A DNA stretch of 64,000 bases. It comes from Lachnospiraceae bacterium AM93-12TA. Lineage in GTDB: Bacteria > Bacillota > Clostridia > Lachnospirales > Lachnospiraceae. The stretch covers positions 33,632-97,631 of the forward strand of contig JAQERH010000007.1 of the NCBI GenBank assembly GCA_027698105.1, in the 5' to 3' direction. Positions 18,694 through 28,628 of the stretch are shown here, piece after piece. The stretch's first letter is position 1. Every line of letters begins with the position of its first letter. A model generated the notes under the pieces. The model was not told the DNA's origin. It ran no database searches and saw only the letters and a program-made list of their open reading frames with translations. Both the position numbers and the translations under genes were made by a program.

Positions 18694-18722
18694 ATAATAG
18701 CATATAATTCTGAATTGTACAA
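18694..18722 (-). promoter_or_regulatory. Promoter of the second oppA copy
   Basis: TTGTAC (18717-18722) and TATTAT (18694-18699) on the minus strand, spacer 17, about 95 bases before the start codon. Confidence 0.55.
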
Positions 18723-18794
18723 TAATATTTTTTGAATTATTACATTTTTCTTCTTAATTTTACAAAAATATATGTTAATTTAATCACAATATAC

Positions 18795-18839
18795 AAAAAA
18801 TCCTCTTTCAAGTGCCATGTCGACACTCGAAAGAGGATT
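18795..18839 (-). terminator. Terminator after the first oppA copy
   Basis: AATCCTCTTTC pairs with GAAAGAGGATT around a loop that itself can pair (GTGTCGACA region). It is followed by a T run on the minus strand. Confidence 0.85.
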
Positions 18840-18870
18840 CTGATTCTGTTTCCAGACGATTATACAATTT

Positions 18871-20583
18871 TTAGTTGGATGCTTCTGTCTCAGCCTCTGC
18901 AGGCGCTGCTTCTTCCGTCTGGCCTGCTTCACCATAGGAAGCATACATGAAATACCAGTAACCGTACGGAGAATGCCAGGTTCCCTGAAGCTCTGGCTTC
19001 TGAAGCCAGAAATCATTATTATAGGCAATCGGAATCATACCCATATCATTTAACAGAAGCTGCTCTGCCTCGTGAAGCAGCTGATAGTGCTCTGCCTTGT
19101 CTACTGTCTCTCTGGCGCTGGCAATCAGGGCATCGTACTCTGGATTGTTATATCTTCCATCATTGTTTCCGTTTGTGGACTCAAACAGGTTCAGCATGTT
19201 GGACGGATCATCGTAATCATATACCCATCCGTTTCTTGCGATATCATAGTCGCCGTTTCTTCTGGTTGGAGTGAAGGATGCCCACTCAATAATCTTAATC
19301 TCTGTATTGACACCCAGCTCGCCCCATGCACTCTGCAGATACTCTGCTAACGGCTTATTGTAGCCTGCATCATTTGTCATGTACTCGATCATCGGGAAGC
19401 CCTCGCCGTCTGGATAGCCGGCATCTGCCAGAAGCTCTTTTGCCTTAGCCAGGTCTCCTTCAAAATCATCAACATGGAAAAATTCTCCGTACTCTGCAAT
19501 GGTAGTATCCTGGAAAGAGGATCCTGCCTCTGCGTCGGACACGCCTGGGCCTACAAAGTTCTTAGCCGGAGAGTAAGTTCCCTGCATGATGGTATCTGCA
19601 ATGTACTGACGATCCAGAGCAAGGCTTAATGCCTGGCGAACCTTCGGATCCTGGAAATATTCTCTCTCCAGATTCAGGCTCACATAGTAGGTTCCCAGAA
19701 TCGGAGCTACATGGAATTCCGGATCTTCTCTCAGATTTGGAATTTCCTCTGTGGGAACGTCTCTGCTGAACATAACCTCGCCTGTCTTATATGCGCTGTA
19801 AGCTGCGTTCATATCCTCCATCAGGACAAACTTGATGGTATCTGCTGTAACTGCCTCAGCGTTCCAGTAGTTCTCGTTTTTCTCCATCAGGATATGAGAG
19901 CCTGGAACCCACTCCTTGATCTTCATGGAGCCGTTGCACACATAGGTAGCCGGGTCAATTGCCCAGGACTCGCCGTTGGCTTCGATAGTAGCCTGATTTA
20001 CCGGGCTTAAAGCTGCGAAGGCACAGATCTTGTCAAAGTATACACAAGGATAGGAAAGCTCTACCACAAAGGTCTGGGCATCTGGAGCAGACACTGCCAG
20101 AGCATCCACATTTCCATTCTCAGCCTCGTCGTAGCCCTTTATCATACACAGCAGATCGTGGCCGTAAGGTGCAGCTGTCATCGGATCTGCCATTCTCTTA
20201 AAAGTATATACGAAATCCTCTGATGTAAATTCAGAACCGTCGCTCCACTTTAAGCCGTCTCTTAAATGGAATGTATAGGTAAGGCCGTCCTCTGAAACCT
20301 CCCAGGTCTCTGCCATTCCGCCAATTACATTGTTGTCCTTGTCAATGTTTAACAGCGGCTCGAATAAGTGGATAATCATGTTGGACGCGTCGATGGCGCT
20401 GTTTAACGCCGGATCCATGGTCTCTGGATCTGGTCCTAACTGAACTACCAGGTTATTTCCTTCTGCTGTTACAGCGCCTGCATTTCCTGCATCTGCGCCA
20501 TTGTCCTTGCTTCCTCCGCAGCCGGACAGCACAGTTGTGGAAACCATGGCCGCTGCCAGGAGAAGTGCGAACTTCTTTTTCAT
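18871..20583 (-). CDS. oppA: Oligopeptide-binding lipoprotein, first tandem copy
   Basis: A 570-residue family-5 solute-binding protein with lipobox VLSGC. It differs from the other two copies mainly by an extra acidic, Ala-rich C-terminal tail (EEAAPAEAETEASN). It lies directly downstream of oppF with only a 90-base gap, so it is the copy most tightly tied to transporter expression. The ATG at 20583 has a GAGGAAG site. Role: peptide capture at the cell surface for OppBCDF. Confidence 0.92.
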   Translation of the reverse strand: MKKKFALLLAAAMVSTTVLSGCGGSKDNGADAGNAGAVTAEGNNLVVQLGPDPETMDPALNSAIDASNMIIHLFEPLLNIDKDNNVIGGMAETWEVSEDGLTYTFHLRDGLKWSDGSEFTSEDFVYTFKRMADPMTAAPYGHDLLCMIKGYDEAENGNVDALAVSAPDAQTFVVELSYPCVYFDKICAFAALSPVNQATIEANGESWAIDPATYVCNGSMKIKEWVPGSHILMEKNENYWNAEAVTADTIKFVLMEDMNAAYSAYKTGEVMFSRDVPTEEIPNLREDPEFHVAPILGTYYVSLNLEREYFQDPKVRQALSLALDRQYIADTIMQGTYSPAKNFVGPGVSDAEAGSSFQDTTIAEYGEFFHVDDFEGDLAKAKELLADAGYPDGEGFPMIEYMTNDAGYNKPLAEYLQSAWGELGVNTEIKIIEWASFTPTRRNGDYDIARNGWVYDYDDPSNMLNLFESTNGNNDGRYNNPEYDALIASARETVDKAEHYQLLHEAEQLLLNDMGMIPIAYNNDFWLQKPELQGTWHSPYGYWYFMYASYGEAGQTEEAAPAEAETEASN

Positions 20584-20628
20584 AATGTCTTCCTCCTCAG
20601 GTCGTAAAAATGTTATAACATGAATTCA

Positions 20629-20652
20629 CCTCTCCGCCGGACAGCAGAGAGG
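20629..20652 (-). other. Short hairpin between oppF and oppA
   Basis: CCTCTC and GAGAGG flank a 12-base loop. There is no T run, so it is more likely an mRNA-stability or partial-attenuation element than a full terminator. Such hairpins often precede a highly expressed binding-protein gene. Confidence 0.4.
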
Positions 20653-20673
20653 CAAACTGTTTCACTATTTAGT

Positions 20674-21735
20674 TTAGTTGATTTTATCTAAGTGGTGGCA
20701 GGCTGCGTAATGGCCCTTGGAAACCTCACGCCACTCCGGCGCCTTCTCAGCACAAAGCTCAGTGGCGTAGGGGCATCTGGTCCTGAAGGTACAGCCGCTG
20801 GGCGGATTCACCGGGCTTGGTACGTCTCCGCTTAACACAATACGCTTAGACTCCCTGCTTGTCTTTGGATCTGCAATCGGAATCGCAGAAATCAGGCTCT
20901 TGGTATAAGGGTGAACGCTGTGGAAGGTCAGCTCATAGCTGTCAGCTAACTCTACCAGCTTACCCAGATACATAACGCCGATACGGTTGGAAATATGCTT
21001 TACAATGGACAGATCATGGGCAATAAACAGATAAGTTAAGCCCATTTCCTGCTGAAGCTCCTCAAACATATTTACTACCTGTGCCTGAATGGACACGTCA
21101 AGGGCAGATACCGGCTCATCGCAGACAATGAACTCCGGATCTACAGCCAGAGCGCGGGCAATGCCGACACGCTGTCTCTGTCCGCCGGAGAACTCATGAG
21201 GATAGCGGTTGGCGTGCTCGGAGTTTAATCCTACACGCTCCAGCATCCTGATAATTCTCTCCTGGCGCTCCTTTTTGTTGGAAGCCAGCTTATGGATGTC
21301 AATGGCTTCTCCTACAATATCAGCAACCGTCATACGCGGATCCAGACTGGCGTAGGGATCCTGGAATACGATCTGCATCTTTCTGCGGTATGGAAGCATA
21401 TTGACCTTTGTCTTATGGCCGAACTGAACCTCTCCCTTTTCATTTAAGACAGGCTGTCCGTTCTCATCAGTCAGCGGCACATCTCCGCTGTCAAAAATAG
21501 TCGTTCCATCATAAGTAATGCGGCCGCTGGTCGGCTCATAAAGGCGCAGCAGGGTACGTCCTGTGGTAGTCTTTCCACAGCCAGACTCTCCTACCAGTCC
21601 CAGAGTCTCTCCTTTATTAATAAAGAAAGAAACATCGTCTACAGCCTTTACCACTTTTTTCTCGAAAAGCTTTCCGCTGGCAACAGGGAAATGCTGTTTT
21701 AAGTGCTCGATTTCAAGCAGCTTCTTGTTTTCCAT
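20674..21735 (-). CDS. oppF: Oligopeptide ABC transporter ATPase OppF
   Basis: A 353-residue nucleotide-binding subunit with Walker A GESGCGKT, signature FSGGQRQRVGIARAL, Walker B FIVCDEP, and the OppF-type C-terminal Cys-containing segment (CTFRTRCPYATELC). It carries an insertion of about 25 residues (LTDENGQPVLNEKGEVQFG) between Walker A and the Q-loop, which is longer than in typical OppF. The start overlaps the oppD stop by one base. With OppD it powers peptide import through OppBC. Confidence 0.93.
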   Translation of the reverse strand: MENKKLLEIEHLKQHFPVASGKLFEKKVVKAVDDVSFFINKGETLGLVGESGCGKTTTGRTLLRLYEPTSGRITYDGTTIFDSGDVPLTDENGQPVLNEKGEVQFGHKTKVNMLPYRRKMQIVFQDPYASLDPRMTVADIVGEAIDIHKLASNKKERQERIIRMLERVGLNSEHANRYPHEFSGGQRQRVGIARALAVDPEFIVCDEPVSALDVSIQAQVVNMFEELQQEMGLTYLFIAHDLSIVKHISNRIGVMYLGKLVELADSYELTFHSVHPYTKSLISAIPIADPKTSRESKRIVLSGDVPSPVNPPSGCTFRTRCPYATELCAEKAPEWREVSKGHYAACHHLDKIN

Positions 21736-22739
21736 TACTTGTCACCTCCCTGTGCCTTTAAAAACTCCTCTTTCTGCAGCAGCCAGCAGGCGCTGTAGTG
21801 GATGTCGGACAGATCTGTATATTCCGGCATCTGCTTTAAGCAGATTTTCATACAGGAATCACACCGCGGTGCAAAGGGGCAGCCAGCAGGCGGGTTCAGC
21901 ATATCCACCGGTGAGCCCTCGATAGGAACAAGTCTTGTCTTCTCTTTCTCATCCAGACGTGGAATACTGCGAAGGAGTCCCTTGGTGTACTCATGGGACG
22001 GACGATAGAAAATATCGTCTGTGGTTCCATATTCTACCACTTTTCCTGCATACATAACAGCAATCTTATCACACATGCTGGCAACTACACCCAGATCGTG
22101 TGTAATCATGATAATCGCCATTCCCAGCTTCTGCTTTAACTCCATCATCAGCTCCAGAATCTGGGCCTGAATCGTTACGTCAAGAGCTGTGGTCGGCTCA
22201 TCTGCAATCAGAAGCTTCGGCTCACAGGCTAAAGCAATGGCAATCATGACACGCTGGCGCATACCGCCGGACAGCTCATGAGGATACTGCTTTAAACGCT
22301 TCTCCGGCTCATTGATTCCGACAAGCGTCAAAAGCTCCTTCGCTCTCTCTCTGGCCTCCTGCTTTGTCTTTTTTGTGTGAAGCAGAATCATCTCACAGAT
22401 CTGGTTTCCAATGGTGTAAACAGGGTTTAAGCTGGTCATGGGATCCTGGAAGATCAGGGAGATTTCCTCTCCTCTGATCTTTCTCATCTGAGCCTCATTC
22501 ATCTGATCGATCTGATGACCGTTAAACTCGATGCTTCCGCCAATAAGACGTCCCGGATAGGCGGTCAGGCCCATCAGGCTGTAGGCAGTAACAGATTTTC
22601 CGGAACCGGACTCTCCTACAATACCTAACACCTCTCCCTCTTTTAAGTGAAGGGAAACGTCATTCAATGCCTTGACCTCTCCGGCCGGCGTAAAGAAGGA
22701 AAGGCGCTCGTTTTTAATATTTACAAGATATTCACTCAT
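21735..22739 (-). CDS. oppD: Oligopeptide ABC transporter ATPase OppD
   Basis: A 334-residue ABC ATPase with Walker A GESGSGKS, signature [15 protein letters not shown], Walker B LLIADEP and the C-terminal cysteine cluster [14 protein letters not shown] typical of Opp/Dpp ATPases, where these cysteines can bind an iron-sulfur cluster. It lies 13 bases after oppC and touches oppF. It forms the heterodimeric motor with OppF. Confidence 0.93.
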   Translation of the reverse strand: MSEYLVNIKNERLSFFTPAGEVKALNDVSLHLKEGEVLGIVGESGSGKSVTAYSLMGLTAYPGRLIGGSIEFNGHQIDQMNEAQMRKIRGEEISLIFQDPMTSLNPVYTIGNQICEMILLHTKKTKQEARERAKELLTLVGINEPEKRLKQYPHELSGGMRQRVMIAIALACEPKLLIADEPTTALDVTIQAQILELMMELKQKLGMAIIMITHDLGVVASMCDKIAVMYAGKVVEYGTTDDIFYRPSHEYTKGLLRSIPRLDEKEKTRLVPIEGSPVDMLNPPAGCPFAPRCDSCMKICLKQMPEYTDLSDIHYSACWLLQKEEFLKAQGGDK

Positions 22740-22752
22740 GCTTATTTCCTCC

Positions 22753-23793
22753 TTAGTTCTTCAGCTTCGGATCGAAGGCGTCGCGCAGTCCGTCTCCTAA
22801 CAGGTTAAAGCTCAGAATGATAATAGAAATCATAAGAGCCGGGGCAAACAGACGGTACGGATAGCTCTGCAGACCGTTTAAAGCTGCGCTGGCAAGGCTG
22901 CCGAGAGACGGCATGGGGGCGTTTACACCCAGTCCCAGGAAGCTTAAGAAACTCTCCGTGAAAATGGAGGATGGGATCTGAAGAGTAGTTGTAACAATCA
23001 GAGTTCCGATACAGTTTGTCAGCAGGTGCTTCTTGATAATGCTTCCGCTGGAAGCTCCAAGTGCTCTCGCTGCAGTTACGTACTCCTGCTCCTTTAAAAT
23101 CATAATCTGGCTTCGCACGATACGGGCCATACCAACCCAGTACAGAAGGGCGAATACCACGAAGATACTGATTAAGTTTACACCGATCAGGCCGATCCAC
23201 TCAAAGCCCGGCTTCATGGCCAGTTCCTTTAACGGATAGTTTAACACTGCCGCCAGAAGGATTACGATAAGAACATCGGGGACGGTGTATATGATATCTA
23301 CAATACGCATCATCACCATGTCCACCCAGCCTCCGAAGAAACCGGCGATGGATCCGTAGAGGGATCCGATTAATAAAATGATAGCAGAGGCTACCAGTCC
23401 GACGGTCAGAGATACACGGCTTCCCATCATAACACGGATAGCGTAGTCTCGTCCCAGCTGATCGGTTCCTAAAATGTGAGGGAATACCTTCTCCCCGTTT
23501 GCAATGGCCTCCTGCTCTGCCTGGGAATACTCAAAAGGCGCAAGGCTGTTGCTTCCCTTGATCTGCTGCTCATATTTATAAGGATAAAACTGCGGTACAA
23601 TAAATGAGAGAATAAAAATCAGGATAACCACAATCAGACTTACCATGGCAATCTTGTTTTTCTTAAAACGGCGCATACCGTCTTTCCAAAAGCCTACGCT
23701 TTCTCTCATTACCACAAGGCTTTTCTTTTCGTCCTCTCCTGCCGGGAGGAAGTCATCTGCATTGAGCTGAAATGACAGTTTGTTCTTCTCCAT
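22753..23793 (-). CDS. oppC: Oligopeptide ABC transporter permease OppC
   Basis: A 346-residue permease with a cytoplasmic N-terminal segment (about 50 residues), one helix (about 51-70), a long extracellular loop containing HILGTDQLGRDYAIRVM (the OppC signature), and five further helices. The EAA-type loop ARALGASSGSIIKKHLLTN contacts the ATPases. It pairs with OppB, encoded 13 bases upstream. Confidence 0.93.
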   Translation of the reverse strand: MEKNKLSFQLNADDFLPAGEDEKKSLVVMRESVGFWKDGMRRFKKNKIAMVSLIVVILIFILSFIVPQFYPYKYEQQIKGSNSLAPFEYSQAEQEAIANGEKVFPHILGTDQLGRDYAIRVMMGSRVSLTVGLVASAIILLIGSLYGSIAGFFGGWVDMVMMRIVDIIYTVPDVLIVILLAAVLNYPLKELAMKPGFEWIGLIGVNLISIFVVFALLYWVGMARIVRSQIMILKEQEYVTAARALGASSGSIIKKHLLTNCIGTLIVTTTLQIPSSIFTESFLSFLGLGVNAPMPSLGSLASAALNGLQSYPYRLFAPALMISIIILSFNLLGDGLRDAFDPKLKN

Positions 23794-23806
23794 AATTGCC
23801 TCCTCC

Positions 23807-24724
23807 CTACTTCAGTTTAATACGCGGGTCAATCAGGGTATACGCAATATCCACGATCACGTTCATAACGATAATCAGTACAGCCAGGAAAATGGTGGTA
23901 CCCATAATCAGCGGATAATCACGGCCTGTAATGGCGCCGATAAACTCGGAACCGAGTCCCGGAATCGTAAAGATCTTCTCTACGATAAAGCTTCCTGTTA
24001 CCGTGTAGGCTAACAGCGGTCCTAAGTAGGTGACAACTGGAAGAATTGCGTTTCGCAGCGCATGCTTAAATACGCTTACCATCCATGAAACGCCCTTAGC
24101 TCTCGCCGTTCTCATATAATCCTGTCCCAATACGTCCAGCATGGAGGAACGCATCAGACGGGCAATATAGGAGGATGGATAAAGAGCCAGAGAGATAACC
24201 GGCATGATATAATGCTTCCAGGAAGTGAGTCCGTAGGTTGGAAGCAGTCCCAGCCAGTTGCTTAAAATCTGCATCAGAAGTGTACAGATTACGAAGCTTG
24301 GTATGGCGATTCCACAGGTGGTGAACAGGATAATGATATTATCAACTGTCTTTCCTCTGTTGAAGGCTGCAACGCTTCCCAGAGGAACACCGATACAGAC
24401 AGCTAACAGAATTGCCAAACCTCCAATCTTAGCAGATACAGGGAACTTTGTCTCAATAATTGTATTTACTGTACGTCCTCTCTGCTTTACACTGGGGCCT
24501 AAATCTCCATGGAGCAGATCCTTCATATAGATCACATACTGCTCCGGAAGGGGCTTGTCCAGTCCGTACTTTTCCATCATTGCTTCCTGAGCCTGAGGGG
24601 TCAGAGCCTTCTCAGCCATGAACGGACCTCCTGGAACCAGATTCATCAGGAAGAATGTAAGAGTAGCGACCAGCCAAGCTGTAACCACTGCCAGACCAAT
24701 ACGCTTTAAAATGTATTTTGCCAT
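23807..24724 (-). CDS. oppB: Oligopeptide ABC transporter permease OppB
   Basis: A 305-residue permease with six predicted helices; the first covers residues 9-29. The EAA loop is ARAKGVSWMVSVFKHALRN. The sequence after helix 1 (MNLVPGGPF) is characteristic of OppB/DppB. First gene of the opp operon, with an AAAGGAGA site before the ATG. The 110 bases upstream contain no obvious promoter of good quality, only an imperfect CAGAATAAA/TTTATTCTG inverted repeat. Confidence 0.93.
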   Translation of the reverse strand: MAKYILKRIGLAVVTAWLVATLTFFLMNLVPGGPFMAEKALTPQAQEAMMEKYGLDKPLPEQYVIYMKDLLHGDLGPSVKQRGRTVNTIIETKFPVSAKIGGLAILLAVCIGVPLGSVAAFNRGKTVDNIIILFTTCGIAIPSFVICTLLMQILSNWLGLLPTYGLTSWKHYIMPVISLALYPSSYIARLMRSSMLDVLGQDYMRTARAKGVSWMVSVFKHALRNAILPVVTYLGPLLAYTVTGSFIVEKIFTIPGLGSEFIGAITGRDYPLIMGTTIFLAVLIIVMNVIVDIAYTLIDPRIKLK

Positions 24725-24833
24725 CGCTTATCTCCTTTCCCGCATTGCCCCGCTAAAGCTGCAGAATAAAAAAACAGGACGCTTTATTCTGAGCAAAAAC
24801 ATATGTAGGCTATGTGCGGACATCTCTGCGTAA

Positions 24834-24871
24834 AGAAAAGGGCTGCCGCAAAATAGGAACTCTGCGGCAGC
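24834..24871 (-). terminator. Terminator after tsf
   Basis: A perfect 10-bp GC-rich stem (GGCTGCCGCA with TGCGGCAGCC) followed by CTTTTCTTT on the minus strand, 17 bases after the tsf stop. Confidence 0.9.
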
Positions 24872-24887
24872 CCCTCTTTGTTTGGAA

Positions 24888-25820
24888 TTACATTCCCATC
24901 TGTTTTGCTACTTCGTCAGCGAAGTTCTCTTCCTTCTTCTCAAGGCCCTCGCCTGTCTCGAAGCGGACAAACTTCTTAATAGCTACCTTAGCATTGTTAG
25001 CCTTGGCAACCTGCGCAACATACTGGGAAACGGACTGCTTTCCATCCTCTGCCTTTACGTATACCTGATCTAATAAGCAGATTTCTTTTAACTCTTTGTT
25101 GATACGTCCCATAACCATACCGCTGATGATCTTGTCATTAGCGTCCGGCTTCTCGTTCTTAGCAGCTACTGTTAAGATCTCTTTCTCTTTCTCGATGTAG
25201 TCTGCATCAACTTCGTCTCTGTTTGTGTATAATGGCTTTAATGCTGCAGCCTGCATAGCTACGTTTCTAGCCATCTCTTTAATCTCGTCGTTTACAACGT
25301 CTGTCTCAACGTCTACTAAAACGCCGATCTTTCCGCCTGCATGAATGTAGGAAGCAACAAAGCCTGCTGTAGCAGTCAGCTTCTCATATCTTCTGATCTT
25401 CATGTTCTCACCGATGATAGAAATCTGAGAAGAAAGAGCCTCTGCAACTGTGAGGGACTCATCCTTTGCCCACTTCTCTGCCATGAAAGCATCCATATCT
25501 GCTGCATCAGAAGCAAGAGCCTGCTCTGCTACATCTGCTACGTAGTTCTGGAACTTCTCATTTTTTGCAACGAAGTCTGTCTCAGCGTTTACCTCGACAA
25601 CAACTGCTGTCTTCTCATCAGCTGCCATCTTTGTCATAACGATACCTTCAGCAGCAATACGTCCTGCCTTCTTAGCAGCGCCGGCAAGTCCTTTCTCTCT
25701 TAAGAACTCTACTGCCTTGTCCATGTCGCCGTCTGTAGCTGCAAGAGCCTTCTTGCAGTCCATCATTCCAGCGCCTGTCATTTCACGTAATTCCTTTACC
25801 ATTGCGGCTGTAACTGCCAT
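24888..25820 (-). CDS. tsf: Translation elongation factor Ts
   Basis: A 310-residue nucleotide-exchange factor that recycles EF-Tu-GDP to EF-Tu-GTP in the cytoplasm. Residues 1-60 hold the N-terminal UBA-like domain (VKELREMTGAGMMDCKKAL) and residues 77-88 the conserved TDFVAKNEKFQN that contacts EF-Tu. Length is normal for Clostridia. It follows rpsB in the common rpsB-tsf operon with a 122-base spacer containing GC-rich inverted segments that might attenuate transcription. Confidence 0.97.
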   Translation of the reverse strand: MAVTAAMVKELREMTGAGMMDCKKALAATDGDMDKAVEFLREKGLAGAAKKAGRIAAEGIVMTKMAADEKTAVVVEVNAETDFVAKNEKFQNYVADVAEQALASDAADMDAFMAEKWAKDESLTVAEALSSQISIIGENMKIRRYEKLTATAGFVASYIHAGGKIGVLVDVETDVVNDEIKEMARNVAMQAAALKPLYTNRDEVDADYIEKEKEILTVAAKNEKPDANDKIISGMVMGRINKELKEICLLDQVYVKAEDGKQSVSQYVAQVAKANNAKVAIKKFVRFETGEGLEKKEENFADEVAKQMGM

Positions 25821-25942
25821 CTTACTATACCTCCGTATTTTTCCTAAATCTAGCGCAGGTTCCTGCCTGCGGAAAAGTCCGCGGAGCCGGAAGCCTGTCC
25901 CGGCCTTCTGCTTCGCGGATTTTCATTTATCTTGCTCTTAAA

Positions 25943-26677
25943 TTAAGCCTCTGCTGTCTCCTCAGCGTCCTCTCCCTCAACAGGAGCCTCAGCCTCGCCC
26001 TGGTTAGCCTCGATAACAGCATCTGCCATTCTGGACACGATAAGCTTAACGGCTCTGATAGCGTCGTCGTTTCCTGGAATCACGTAGTCAAGCTCCTCCG
26101 GATCACAGTTTGTATCAACGATACCGATTAACGGAATACCGAGTGTGTGTGCCTCCTGTACGCAGATTCTCTCCTTCTTAGGATCTACTACGAAGATAGC
26201 GTCCGGTACTCTCTTCATTTCCTTGATACCGCCAAGGTTCTTCTCAAGCTTCTCCCACTCCTTCTTGAGTGCGATAACTTCCTTCTTAGGAAGAACATCA
26301 AATGTTCCGTCCTCTGCCATGGTCTCGATCTCTTTTAAGCGGTTGATACGGCTCTGGATTGTCTTGAAGTTTGTCAGCATTCCGCCTAACCATCTCTCGT
26401 TTACATAGAACATTCCGCATCTCTCAGCCTCAACCTTGATAGCCTCCTGAGCCTGCTTCTTTGTACCTACGAAAAGGATTGTGCCGCCCTCTGCAGCGAT
26501 GTCGGATACTGCCTTGTAAGCCTCGTCTACCTTACCTACAGACTTCTGTAAGTCGATGATGTGGATTCCGTTTCTCTCTGTGTAGATGTACGGAGCCATC
26601 TTAGGGTTCCATCTTCTTGTCTGATGGCCAAAGTGTACGCCAGCCTCAAGTAACTGCTTCATTGAAATAACGCTCAT
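25943..26677 (-). CDS. rpsB: 30S ribosomal protein S2
   Basis: A 244-residue S2 from ATG 26677, chosen because GGAGG lies 7 bases upstream and S2 begins [18 protein letters not shown]. Diagnostic segments are [19 protein letters not shown] and [14 protein letters not shown]. The acidic tail ([11 protein letters not shown]) is common in clostridial S2. It binds the 30S head-body junction and is needed for S1 and initiation. First gene of the rpsB-tsf operon. Confidence 0.97.
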   Translation of the reverse strand: MSVISMKQLLEAGVHFGHQTRRWNPKMAPYIYTERNGIHIIDLQKSVGKVDEAYKAVSDIAAEGGTILFVGTKKQAQEAIKVEAERCGMFYVNERWLGGMLTNFKTIQSRINRLKEIETMAEDGTFDVLPKKEVIALKKEWEKLEKNLGGIKEMKRVPDAIFVVDPKKERICVQEAHTLGIPLIGIVDTNCDPEELDYVIPGNDDAIRAVKLIVSRMADAVIEANQGEAEAPVEGEDAEETAEA

Positions 26678-26788
26678 GTTTCTTTCCTCCATTTGGTTTT
26701 TCTTCCGCCGGCATCTTGTGCTCCCCCTGGGACCTGTTTCCAGGCACCGTCCTGGAGAATCCGCCGTGCGTGATTTTTCAACTTTTAT

Positions 26789-26817
26789 ACTATATCACAG
26801 GGTCTTCTTTTATGCAA
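26789..26817 (-). promoter_or_regulatory. rpsB-tsf promoter
   Basis: TTGCAT (26812-26817) and TATAGT (26789-26794) on the minus strand, spacer 17. The leader before rpsB is about 105 nt and GC-rich with self-complementary parts (CCTGGAAACAGG), so S2 autoregulation is possible but not shown. Confidence 0.65.
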
Positions 26818-26825
26818 GCACTTTC

Positions 26826-28412
26826 TTACGCCATATATTTCTGTGCAATCTCCTTCAGCGTCTCCCTGTTCTCCGGGAACCACTCTGCAAAGGTCTGTCC
26901 TGCCTGTTCTACTGTCTCTCCCACTTCTGCCATAAAGGCCGGAATGTTCTCTTCCAGCATAGCTCCCCAGTCCTCTCCAAAGCGCTCCTCTCCCTGAAGC
27001 TCGCCGCCGTTTACATGAAGATTGAAGGCAGGCTTCGGCACCTTGTCGATTACCTTAACGCCGCCCCTAAAGCCCAGGGTTCCCACCTGATGGGTTCCGC
27101 AGGAAGACGGGCAGCCGGAAATGTGAATCTTAGGAAGAGTTCCATCCTTAAAGCTGTGCTTTCTTACTTCCTCCACAATGGATTTCATCAGATTCTGGGA
27201 ATCTCTGACTCCCACCTGGCAGATGGAGGCTCCAATGCAGGCTACGGAGGTTTCAAACAGGTTCTCTGCGCTGTCTTTCAATACTTCCAGCACCTGCAGA
27301 GCCTCTTTTGCCGTCAGGTTAATGACATACATGGCCTCTTCCGGATCCAGACGCATCTCCACCTGATCCATATCCTTCACTGTCTCATAAAGCGTTTTGA
27401 ATAATGATGGATCCGGGCTTCCTGCAATGGGGTGGAACTCTACGGCAAAGAGTCCCTCCTGCTTCTGCGCTGTCACCCGGCGGCAGTGAAGGGCAGCTTT
27501 TTCTTCCTCTGTCAGCTGTCCCAGAATCTCAGATGCCAGCTTTTCCTTCTCTTCCAGGTGAAGGGCAAACAGCTCTTCTTTTTTAAGCTTCAGCCCATCC
27601 TTTTCCTGGTCCATCACTTCTTTAAGCTTCTCCTGGTATGCCTTAACATATTCCTCTTTTCCCAGCTTATCCTGCATATAGCGTGTTCTGGCCTTAGCCC
27701 GGTTCTCATAATCTCCATAGGCTGTAAACGTATTCACCATAGCCTTAATATAGTAGAGAATATCCTCCGGTTCCACTGCTTCTGCCACCAGAACTCCCAT
27801 TTTGGGGTTAGCTCCCAGTCCGCCTGCGCTGTACACATCGAACCGGCCGTCCTCTCTGGCTGCAAAGCCCAGATCCCGGAAGGTAGCGTGAGGACGGTTG
27901 GCCGGAGAGTTGGAAAAGCATACTTTCAGCTTTCTGGGAAGTTTTACTGTCTTAATAAAGCCCATCAGATACTCAGCTGCTTTCAGGGCATAGGGAAGTA
28001 CATCGAACCACTCTCCCTGCTCCACACCGGACAGCGGGGAAACCATAACGTTTCTTGGAAAATCTCCGCCGCCTCCTCTTGTGTTGATTCCAAAATCCAG
28101 GGCTTCCTCCATAATCTCACAGACTGCCTCGCCCTGCAGATTGTGAAGCTGCACTGTCTGGCAGGTGGTAAAATGAACCTGGCTGATCTGATGTCTCTCA
28201 ATACTGTCCCCGATGAATTTCAGCTGTTCCTTCGTCATGCGTCCGCCGGACAGGCGAAGTCTCAGCATGCTGGCCTCAGCGCCTCTCTGGGCATAGCTTC
28301 CGAAGCCTCCGGAAAATCCCTTGTAATCCTTAACTGAAACTTCTTTGTTGTAAAACTGCTCTGTCACTGTTTTAAACTCTGCTAAATCCTGCTTCCACGC
28401 TTCATTTCCCAT
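26826..28412 (-). CDS. Siroheme nitrite/sulfite reductase-like protein
   Basis: A 528-residue member of the ferredoxin-dependent nitrite/sulfite reductase family. It has two ferredoxin-like half-domains and the siroheme-4Fe4S ligand pattern: Cys-x5-Cys in CIGASIC, then Cys-x3-Cys in CPSSC. N-terminal LRLRLSGGRMTKEQL matches the substrate/siroheme-binding half-domain. A charged helical insertion around 265-310 (KLKKEELFALHLEEKEKL) is not typical of plant-type enzymes. Expected reaction: six-electron reduction of nitrite or sulfite in the cytoplasm. No siroheme-biosynthesis or electron-donor gene is adjacent. The divergent LysR gene is the likely regulator. Nitrite versus sulfite cannot be decided here. 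Confidence 0.85.
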   Translation of the reverse strand: MGNEAWKQDLAEFKTVTEQFYNKEVSVKDYKGFSGGFGSYAQRGAEASMLRLRLSGGRMTKEQLKFIGDSIERHQISQVHFTTCQTVQLHNLQGEAVCEIMEEALDFGINTRGGGGDFPRNVMVSPLSGVEQGEWFDVLPYALKAAEYLMGFIKTVKLPRKLKVCFSNSPANRPHATFRDLGFAAREDGRFDVYSAGGLGANPKMGVLVAEAVEPEDILYYIKAMVNTFTAYGDYENRAKARTRYMQDKLGKEEYVKAYQEKLKEVMDQEKDGLKLKKEELFALHLEEKEKLASEILGQLTEEEKAALHCRRVTAQKQEGLFAVEFHPIAGSPDPSLFKTLYETVKDMDQVEMRLDPEEAMYVINLTAKEALQVLEVLKDSAENLFETSVACIGASICQVGVRDSQNLMKSIVEEVRKHSFKDGTLPKIHISGCPSSCGTHQVGTLGFRGGVKVIDKVPKPAFNLHVNGGELQGEERFGEDWGAMLEENIPAFMAEVGETVEQAGQTFAEWFPENRETLKEIAQKYMA

Positions 28413-28526
28413 TCTTTCATTCTCCTTTTCCTGCCCTGTTTCCGGCTGTTTCTGTCCCTGGCTTCCGCTCTTTTCCCCGGACAGCGCTCTTTTCTTTATA
28501 GTAGCGGATTTTAAAAATAAAGTAAA

Positions 28527-28554
28527 ATTATATTTCTTTATCTTTCCATAACAA
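28527..28554 (-). promoter_or_regulatory. Promoter of the siroheme reductase gene
   Basis: TTGTTA (28549-28554) and a perfect TATAAT (28527-28532) on the minus strand with a 16-base spacer, just downstream of the LysR-type dyad. Confidence 0.6.
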
Positions 28555-28562
28555 TTTATTAT

Positions 28563-28578
28563 TGATATACTGGTATCA
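28563..28578. promoter_or_regulatory. LysR-type dyad operator between divergent genes
   Basis: TGATATACTGGTATCA, with perfect 5-base arms TGATA/TATCA, sits 9 bases upstream of the reductase -35 box and 51 bases before the LysR start. This is where LysR proteins usually bind to activate the divergent gene and repress their own. Confidence 0.5.
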
Positions 28579-28628
28579 GAACATCTGCCAGGGGACCTCT
28601 CTCCTCTCGCTCAATTAAGGAGGAAATT

